From NCBI GenBank assembly GCA_958510825.1, contig OY294044.1:101222893-101286892 (forward strand): 64,000 nt of DNA. The letters are read 5' to 3'. The notes under the pieces are model-generated. The model worked only from the letters and a program-made list of their open reading frames with translations, was not told where the DNA came from and made no database searches. The stretch's first letter is position 1. Each line of letters starts with the position of its first letter. The DNA is from Brachypterus glaber (taxonomy: Eukaryota; Arthropoda; Insecta; Coleoptera; Kateretidae). This document shows positions 56,571 through 64,000 of this stretch, piece by piece. Position numbers and translations under genes: made by a program.

Positions 56571-56999
56571 GTTTACATATAAATTACTGTTCAAAATTTA
56601 AAACCTAATTTGCGTTAAAATACCCTTCTGTCATTTTTCCAGAAATGTTACTTTAATATTTTATTGAACAAAACAGTGTGTTGCGTCGTGTAATTCATAA
56701 GCAAAAGCACTGCTAATATCAAACTGCAGAAATAATAGCAAAAGATTATTCTATAAGATCAAGACAAAATAGTTGATAGCTTAAAGAAGCGCAATTCTGA
56801 ACCAAGTCGGCTTTGAAAAACCTCCTTGTAACTTGCCCCTCCGTACCCCTCTACCCCCTTGTATATCGAAGTTACGCGCCTGACTTTGGCTATTTAAAAA
56901 ACGTCCAATTCTACTTTAAAGTAGGAATATTGAACGACAAAGACAAAAATATCTTATATTCACGACTCGAAAGAAGGAAAATATTAATTTTATAATAAC

Positions 57000-57482
57000 A
57001 GAGGAAGATAGACATAATCAAAAAGAGACCCCGGGTCATCAGTTGAAGAGAGAACCGTCCGAAAAAAAAAAGATAAAATATTTCCGAACCTATGATATTA
57101 ATACGTTAGAGAAGAAGCAATTCGATGCAAGGATAGAAAATAAGCAACCTTAAAGGCGCGAGAGAGAAGAAGGATAATAGGGTTGCACAGAGATCTAGTA
57201 AGCCGAGGGAAGGGAAATGCAAGTGCATGCAATTGCCGTGTGGCGTCGCACTTGTTGCATCACAAACGGACGTCGAGGAGCAGTAGTGGTACAGACTTCA
57301 AACTATCTATAATCGAGCACCTAAAGCGTACAAAACTTGAAAACGTGTTAACAGGAAAAATCGCGCCAAATACAAATATGTAACTTTATACACGAAAATC
57401 TGTAAGTTCAATTAAACTTACCTTTAATTTGAAACAAAATATAAGATATTCCTATTAATGATGCGTCTTTATCTTTTTTCAG
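57000..57482 (+). other. CpG-richer, non-repetitive stretch, possible 5' exon(s) of a host gene
   Basis: 57000-57365 is clearly less AT-rich and shares nothing with the repeats elsewhere. A 66-codon frame (57183-57383) includes CRVASHLLHHKRTSRSSSGT and LSIIEHLKRTKLENVLTGKI, but starts at a non-ATG and has no known match to me. At 57466-57482 TCTTTATCTTTTTTCAG is a strong polypyrimidine/acceptor signal. I read this as a promoter-proximal region with 5' UTR exons, but the exon limits are not determined. Confidence 0.35.
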
Positions 57483-57781
57483 GATCTTAGCAACCGGCGA
57501 AATGAAAAAACATCGTCAGCAGGAGGACAATTTTTAAACCAGTAGTGTTTTGTTTTATAGGACTGTTTAAACATAAAACTATTTAATTTAATAGTGCGAA
57601 AAAAATTACATAAACTTAGTGACAGTTTTTTTGTGATAAACCCCGAAAATATTTTTTTAAGCCAGGAATACGTTCTCCGTAAAATTAATAAATATTTTGT
57701 GTAATGAATGATTTGAAGCAATGGGTAATAGGAAATATATTTTACTCACTGATAGTGTAGTAGGTCCGATTTCGCGAAAAA

Positions 57782-57875
57782 ATGGCCGATTGTTCGTACG
57801 CGCGTTGTGTTCAACAGAGAAGAAATATTAGAAGAGAATTGCAAAAATGGACAAAAAATATGGTTCATATTGTCG
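57782..57875 (+). CDS. Putative first coding exon of an unrecognised host gene
   Basis: ATG at 57782 (GAAAAAATGGCC, good context) is the first in its frame after a TAG at 57761. It opens 31 codons starting MADCSYARCVQQRRNIRREL and ending LQKWTKNMVHIV, plus one base before GTAAGT at 57876, a perfect donor; the exon ends in phase 1. The peptide is Cys-, Arg- and Trp-containing and not AT-driven (codons GCC, GAT, TCG, TAC, GCG, CGT), unlike all chance frames nearby. The predicted helix RRNIRRELQKWTKNMV is amphipathic and basic. No signal peptide. I do not recognise the family. The acceptor near 57482 and the GC-richer leader upstream fit a transcript running rightwards; the next exon is not in the following 2 kb as far as I can see. 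Confidence 0.5.
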
Positions 57876-60227
57876 GTAAGTTTTGTCTTGATCGATTTTT
57901 CTGTTCGTCCTTCCCGACAACTTGATCAACTTTTATAACCTGTTGAGTGGGCTATCTGCCGATTTCCAAATGTTTGGTTTGTGTTTCCCATACAACAGTT
58001 GCAGAAATAACATTTTCCTCGCCGGCTTTATGCCAACACGTAATGGCTTCAATGAAACATTAGTTTAATTAATAGGTTGTGTGTTTGCCTAAAACTCAAT
58101 AAAATAAAAACAAATTAAAATTATGAAACTAATAACATATTAAAATATTATGTTTAATGTTCGTTGAATCAGAGTTTTCTTAGTTGGCACTGCAGCATTT
58201 TAATGATTTTTTAAGATGCATTTTTTCGTATGCGTGTTAGACGAATTTTTGTAACATTGCGCCGGGTTATAACGAGAGATTCTTTTTATTTTTAAACCGG
58301 GGAAAATTTTCGCCATATTTCCTTTATTAAAAATCCATGTTCTTTCTACGCCGGGAAACAAAGTGTTTTTTTTACATTACTGTTTTTAACTTTTTTACTT
58401 TATTCTTTTTAACTCTTTCTTTTTTTTAATTCGTTAACGTATGCTGGTTATATTTTTAGTATTCCGGAAAAACGATAATAATTTTACAAAAATTTTATTT
58501 ACACAGAAAAAAAATCCGTTATTAATTTAACTAATTACTTTTATATTGCCAATATAAAAGTATAGAAATACACTTTTTTTTAACAAATATGTGTTTAATC
58601 ATATTTGCATTATTTTAGAAATATATTATACCTTTCGGTAGACATGTATTTTTATAAAAACTTCGAAAAAAAAAAACAAATTAATTTAATTTTAGTTTAT
58701 TTAGCATAAAAAATATTTTTAATTATAAAATAATTAATTTGGAAATTAAATTAGTTTAAAACATTATTATTAAAAATTTTAAATTACACAAAATAAGACT
58801 GGAGTATTTTTATGTTAGGTAAAACATAAAATAAGCTTTTGAAATATTTTTATTAAAATAGAATAATTTTTAAATAATAGGACAATATTTTAAATAATAA
58901 TATTAAATTTTAGTTTGGATATTTATCAGAAATAAATTTATACGATTTTAAATTTAAAAAAGAACCTAAACATTTTTAAATTTTATCTATATTATTTTTT
59001 TTGTGTGCTGAGGTACATTTACAAGTTAATATTTATTTAGTTTTTTTGGTCCCAAGGACTTCGTGGGAGATTCGTAGTTTGTTTTAATAAAATAAATCCC
59101 TTTTGGCATACATGGATTTGAGCTAAAAGTTATTTTTTTCACTATAAGTTATGAATAATAATTGCTAAAAGGTTATTTTTTATTATTTTTTTTTTTCATA
59201 TCCAGGTTATTTTATACAAAACATTATTTAATTATTACTCTTAAAATATTTTCCTTTAACTAGACGACGTCTAGACGCGTCTATATATTAGTCTAATCAA
59301 TGCTAATTGTCAGTACAATAACTAAAAAACAAGGTTTTAAAAAAATGTCTATGTAAGTGGAATGTTTAGATTTCTATTCTTGTTAGCTCTTTTTTAATAA
59401 TTAAAATAAACTACCTATAAGGTTATAAGGTTATTTTTTAAATATTTTTTCTATTTTTTACGTGGTTAACCGATTGTTTTAATTTTGGTGCATAAATCTG
59501 TTCTAAATCAGGTCACCTGGTATGAGGATGATTGTAGTATTTATAACTTTTTCACTTCCATTGATAAAGAGCCTAAAAAATGCATTTCTAAATAACACTA
59601 GTTTACTTTGTGTAATTTTGCCTTCTGAATCAACTTTTTAATTTTTGGGTGGATTTTTATCTTTAGTTGAACTTTGTAATAAAATATTTTTTCCTAAATC
59701 AGTCGGGTATAAAAATAAAGTTGATAGAAGTTTTTCGTCCACTATTTCCGATTTTTTTTTTAATACTTACCCCCTCATAATTTTTTTATTTTTGGTGGGA
59801 TTCTTTTCAGTTTAAATAGGCTTCTTGTCCTTACCATGATTGATTTTTCCTGAAAATTTAAAGTCTATAGGATTATTCTTTCTTAAGTTATAATAATTAA
59901 AATTAAAAAAAAAAATTAAAACTATCAACAAAATGAGTGCAGTTTTGAAAATAAAAATCTACTAACATTCGTCACGCTGAGTTGTTTAGAATTGTGTGGC
60001 GCACATAAGTGCAAAAAAAAATGGTTTTTGGACATTTTTTAAATTTTGGAAGTCTAACGAAAACGTATAATGCTCCACTGCTATGAAGTTGCGAGGAGTA
60101 TAATAAAGTATTATTCATACAAACAAAATTATATTAGTCATCACATTCTGTTTTTTTTTTAATCCAAAACACGAAAGAAATCGAGTGCTAATAAAACACA
60201 AACTTTTATAACAATTTTAGAGAAAAA
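57876..60227 (+). other. Probable intron/non-coding AT-rich sequence
   Basis: The first 190 bases after the donor are moderately mixed in composition (57900-58070), then the sequence becomes AT-rich without coding signal. 59261-59287 has overlapping GACGTC/TCTAGACGCGTCTA palindromes. No acceptor followed by an open exon could be assigned with confidence. Confidence 0.35.
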
Positions 60228-61240
60228 AGGCATGGGCAGTCTTGGAGACTGCTTACAGAAGTGAAAACTTAAAACTATGAACCCATAAGATGTTCACCTA
60301 CCAAAAATCGCTCAACGCGCCTAAAGAAGTTTTTGCTTTAAAAATTAATTTTTTTTATGTTGGGCAATGACTTCAGGGGTGAACGTCGGAGCTGCGCGCC
60401 TAAAAGTCGGCGCTTCACTTTTTTTTTCATTTTGTCGATTTTCAGTTGTTTCAGTCCATTTATACCAAATTCCATGTTTTTGCGACTTTTCATTAAAAAA
60501 ATGTAATTTTGACAGGTCGGTCTTGTCACTATGTCCTTACATACCAATTTTCAAATCCCTATGGTAAAACATTCAAGACTTATAAGAATAAGGGTTTTTT
60601 CAAAATATGTCTGCTCGCTGCGCTGGCCGGTAGCATTTTTTAAAGTCCCTAAGTCAATCCAGTCAAAAGTAATTATGAAAACAAAAGAAAATCATGATGT
60701 GCCTATTTTGGACTTCACGGCTAGTATTTTATGTAGGTATATGTCTAATAGTCACTATAAGCCTATATTTTAAATTTAAAGTCAATCCTATGAAAAGTTA
60801 TTAAAACAACAGCAAAAATCATGATATGCCTATTTTGGACTTCATGGCTAGTATTTTTTGGTATTTTTATGTACGTATCTTATTTCAATAGTCACCATAA
60901 GCTTATATTTTAAATTTCAAATCTCTAAGTCAATCCTATCTAAAGTTATTAAAAAACAAGAGAAAATCCTCGAGAAAATCATGATGTGCCTGTTTTGGAC
61001 TTCACGGCTTGTATCTTTTGAAACTTTTATGTATGTGTCATGTTTAAATAGTCACCTTAGGCTTATATTTCAAAGTTCAAGTCTCTACGTCAACTCGGTA
61101 AAGAGTTATTAAAGAAACAAAACATGTCCGGTGTCTGGGAAGGAAAAAGTCGGTGTCAGTGACGCGAAACCATAAGATTTTCCCCTACCAAAATCGCTTA
61201 ACGCGCCTAAAGATTTTTCACTTTAAAAATATCTGTACAT
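60228..61240 (+). repeat. Tandem repeat block of ~127-160-bp units between direct flanks
   Basis: ATCATGATGTGCCTATTTTG/GACTTCACGGCTAGTAT recurs at 60691, 60818 and 60978, with TAAGTCAATCC and TAGTCAC.ATAAGC.TATA between. The block is flanked by direct copies of CATAAGAT.TTCACCTACCA, AAAATCGCTCAACGCGCCTA (60284-60326, 61171-61212). The short open frames inside are repeat-derived. Confidence 0.8.
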
Positions 61241-61768
61241 AGTCTTTTTTCTCAAAAAAAAATCAGTGTACCATGTACAATATTCTACTACTGAAAAAAC
61301 TAAAATAAAGAGCGTTATTTTTTGAAAAAGTAAAATATTTGATTTGAAATTTAAAGTGACGATTATACTAAAAAATGCGAAGCCTTAAGTCTTTAACCAG
61401 AGTCGCACAAAGGGAAAACATTGCCTTGGGATAAATCGGAAAATGGCACCCCTGATAATGAAAAAATGTAATATTTTATATTAAAATTTCATCATCAAGT
61501 TATTAGCCCTAGCACTGGTTTAAGGCAGCTCTCCATCCCACCCTATCCTTAGCCAATTTTTGTATTTCTTTAAAATCTCTTCACCTTACATCTTTTATTA
61601 ATCATGAGCAGTATTAAAATTTAAGTTTTACAATTTCTCGTTATGAAATTTCCTCGAAAATTTTGCAAAAATACACTGTAACAAAATGGCAGCTTGTTGC
61701 CATATACCGATTCGTAGTTTTTTATAGAAGCAATATGTAAGATAGCATGAACTGAAATGTAATTTTCT
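61241..61768. other. No gene; dispersed-repeat piece at 61488-61590
   Basis: 61488-61590 (TTTCATCATCAAGTTATTAG, GGTTTAAGGCAGCTCTCCAT, TATTTCTTTAAAATCTC) pairs with 37741-37840. CATCATCA plus AAGTTATTA followed by CTCCATCC is reminiscent of some RTE-type 3' ends; not proven. Confidence 0.45.
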
Positions 61769-61944
61769 GCACAAAAAAAAAGATTCCTTGAACCAAGGAC
61801 ACATGGCTTTCGATATGTTTAAAGCCATATTCTCTTATTTTAAGGCTAGCATTTCTTTGAACCAAAGTCAATGTCCTTGAATGAAGAGCGCGTGAACATA
61901 TCGAAATACATGAGCCCTTGGCTCAGGGAATCCTTTCTTCTGTG
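61769..61944. mobile_element. ~176-bp MITE with CAAGGA inverted ends
   Basis: CACAAAAAAAAAGATTCCTT, GAACCAAGGAC is mirrored by GCCCTTGGCTCAGGGAATCC, TTTCTTCTGTG. Internal inverted TTCGATATGTT/AACATATCGAA continues the symmetry. ORF 61628-61828 minus overlaps it by chance. Confidence 0.7.
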
Positions 61945-62135
61945 TTTTTTGCGTAATTTTAAGTTAATTTACAGCGCTTTAAAAAATTTGAACCCCCTTC
62001 CCCCATGTAACTCTCTATAAAAGATAACGCCACTCGCGCTATTCGTTACGCAAGCAGCGGACCAGAACATGATATACGGACAGACGGACGGATATTTTAA
62101 AAAGTTGTTTAGAATATGGGAAAATCGCGTAATTT

Positions 62136-63060
62136 TGGTTACCATTTACTATTTATCCAATATTTAATAGGCGGTATTAATTTTGATATTTTTTTTTATA
62201 TAACCACATACACTCTAAAAATTGTTTTGTGAAATTACTAACAATATCGTTGGTTATTTAATGCCACCGATTTTGTTAGTTATATTACATATCAACTTTG
62301 TAATTTAACTAAACTGCGTTGTAATCTTGTAAATTCATAAAAATTATTTTTTTTTAATTTCACATTTTCCTGTGATATTACATAATAATTTGTGAAATTA
62401 TTTCGCATTTTTACAATATTACAACACGTCTTTGTAATTTTAAATGTTTTTTTGTGAAAAGCTAAAACATTTGTATTTTTTTTGTAAAATGTTCAAGTAT
62501 TTTCGCAAAATTTAGTAAATCTACAATAATATTGCGTTTTCATTAAACTAACTTTTGATTTTACAACATAACAATATAAAATCGCTGCAATAATGTTAGT
62601 GTTTTTTTTTTAATAGAAACCTTTTTTTCAGTGTACAACCTATTACAACGAACCATGATTTATTATGAAAAAAAAAAACATTTATTACAGTTCCGAAAAA
62701 CACGGTTAAAAATACTTTGCGCATTTTTGTGCATTTGAAAAAGTGTTCTTAATTTTAGAAATATCCGAAGTTTTTTTTCAAAGTAGATCTGGATTTCACT
62801 ACTTATATTTCTTGTTATTTCTTGACATTTTATTCTGCAAATAAGAAGTAATATAATCTCGAATGTAATAATTAATTTTGCCATTTTTAATTTAAACGAT
62901 TTTTGCTGCCATTTAACGCGTTACCGTTAATATGGACGGATTTAGTTTGACTTTTGGCTTCACGTTAAAGTAGGTTTCTGTTTATCTCTGCAGGTATACT
63001 ACCAGTAGTATCTTAGGTACACTACTATCCGAAATAAGGCGTCTTTCATATAGGTATTAT
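62136..63060 (+). repeat. Dispersed repeat, copy 2, interrupted by a TA-flanked MITE
   Basis: It is homologous to 17881-18415 on both sides of the insertion at 62211-62633. Relative to copy 1 it lacks about 50 bp (GCCACATGAGCGATTTGTGC region). Origin unknown. Confidence 0.85.
62211..62633. mobile_element. TA-flanked MITE (423 bp) with empty site in the window
   Basis: TA (62209-62210), CACTCTAAAAATTGTTTTGT at the left, CTTTTTTTCAGTG at the right, then TA (62634-62635). The homologous uninterrupted sequence ACAACATACAACTTATGA near 17952 gives the pre-insertion site, confirming the TA duplication. The interior is full of short TTTGTAAAATT/GTGAAATTA motifs in both orientations. No ORF. Confidence 0.92.
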
Positions 63061-63125
63061 AAAACGCACTTTGGTAAAATTATTTTTGATTATGAACAAA
63101 ATTTAACTTTTTCGGGGTCCGGACG

Positions 63126-63884
63126 TATACTGCCCTGCTAAGACAAGTTGTCCTACCTGCAAAAATTCACTTTTTGAGATAAGCACACCACTGTATTGCT
63201 TTACACTAGCCCCATGCTACAAAAACGAAACGTCCTATCTAAAACCCAAATCCTAAAAATTAGCCTAAGATGTTTGTGGAAAATTTTCAATGTTTTCTAA
63301 ATAAAATTGTCCTTACTAGTCTTTACTAGACGAATAAGTCAGGGCTAGGACTAACTTTACAGATCTTAGGCTGGGTTTATAAAAGTGTAGCTAAATTTCA
63401 CTGGCACCTAATTACCATGGCAACTCCAATTAAGATAAAGAATGTGCTCTTAACTGAGACTTTATCTGTCAGAAAATTTTAACTGTATATTGATAACCCC
63501 GGCCTTAGTATAGTATTCATTTTACTAACTGACACCTGTGAGATGAGGCAAGTGGAAGAGAAGAGGTAAAATTTTTGCGTGTAAACTATAGACGAACTTA
63601 AATTTTTCACATTCCACCCATGATAAAATTTAGATAGTAATTTGATTGGACTTTTTAGTCTGACTTTCTTAGAACAAATGCATTTAGTATGAAATTTTAT
63701 TTTTCTGACTAAATACTTTTTTTTTCAAAGGATATCACGTATTTTTGATTTAAAATAAAGCAGAACCCAACGCCATATTTATTTAAACATGTGTTCAAAA
63801 AGTGCAAATAAAAACAATAAAATTGGCCATATCTTAAAACTTCTAATTTGCAGATAGGACAACTTGTCTTAACAGGGCAGTATA
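63126..63884. mobile_element. 759-bp TIR element (TATACTGCCCTG ends)
   Basis: TATACTGCCCTGCTAAGACA, AGTTGTCCTACCTGCAAA at the left is mirrored by TTTGCAGATAGGACAACTTG, TCTTAACAGGGCAGTATA at the right, TIRs of about 38 bp. No ORF over 60 codons, so it is non-autonomous. The right flank contains the hairpin TACTCCTC/GAGGAGTA of another repeat family. Target duplication ambiguous. Confidence 0.88.
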
Positions 63885-64000
63885 ATACTCCTCTGCTGAG
63901 AAGCTGCGAGGAGTATAATAATTTTATATAAGAAATTTAATTATTCATAATTAATTAATATCAAATTTAATAAAAACCTAAAATCGCAAATATAGAAATT

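Noticed and set aside
57183..57383. 66-codon ORF as a protein-coding gene
   Set aside because: It begins at a non-ATG codon with no splice acceptor defining its start; kept only as possible 5' exon sequence.

Overview
The window looks like non-coding DNA from a large, repeat-rich, AT-rich eukaryotic genome, most likely an insect. The reasons are: no dense run of genes on either strand; 5'-truncated non-LTR retrotransposons with microsatellite tails and a target-site duplication; many short DNA-transposon derivatives (MITEs) with TA or 3-bp target duplications; tandem satellites; microsatellites; candidate GT-AG splice sites; and an assembly gap of 200 Ns. No prokaryotic operon, CRISPR array or tRNA/rRNA gene was seen. 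I cannot name the species. A beetle is possible, but that is a guess from the style of the repeats.

Layout. 1-0.6 kb is the right half of a long-inverted-repeat (foldback) element. 2.5-5.35 kb is a 13-copy, 220-bp satellite whose monomer is itself an inverted repeat. 5.5-8.1 kb holds foldback elements with nested insertions (a non-LTR 3' end and a GC-ended MITE). 10.7-15.6 kb is a composite repeat: two direct 447-bp arms, ~123-bp monomers, then three 1,137-bp units ending in arms inverted to the first two. 16.2-20.6 kb has palindromic MITEs, the gap, a three-unit tandem repeat and a foldback element carrying an 82-bp nested MITE. 21.44-22.66 kb is a 5'-truncated RNase H-type non-LTR retrotransposon with a 15-bp target duplication. 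24.5-27.8 kb has two TIR elements carrying coding remnants, one the start of a probable pogo-like transposase. 28-34.6 kb is dense in foldbacks and MITEs, two of them with clear target duplications. 36-45.7 kb has ~121-bp tandem repeats, a decayed candidate exon, a G-rich island and several copies of one foldback family. 46-53.6 kb has foldbacks, a frameshifted CR1/Jockey-like RT 3' fragment and GC-ended MITEs. 54.3-57 kb has further MITEs.

The one place that looks like a host gene is about 57.0-57.9 kb: a CpG-richer stretch with a 31-codon first coding exon (57782-57875) followed by a consensus GTAAGT donor. 58-60.2 kb would be its intron if the gene is real. From 60.2 kb to the end the window returns to repeats: a tandem block, MITEs, a second copy of the 17.9-kb repeat interrupted by a TA-flanked MITE, and a 759-bp TIR element.

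The biology visible here is mostly transposon turnover: nested insertion, foldback elements, amplification of inverted-repeat units into tandem arrays, and three foldback families sharing one non-palindromic core.
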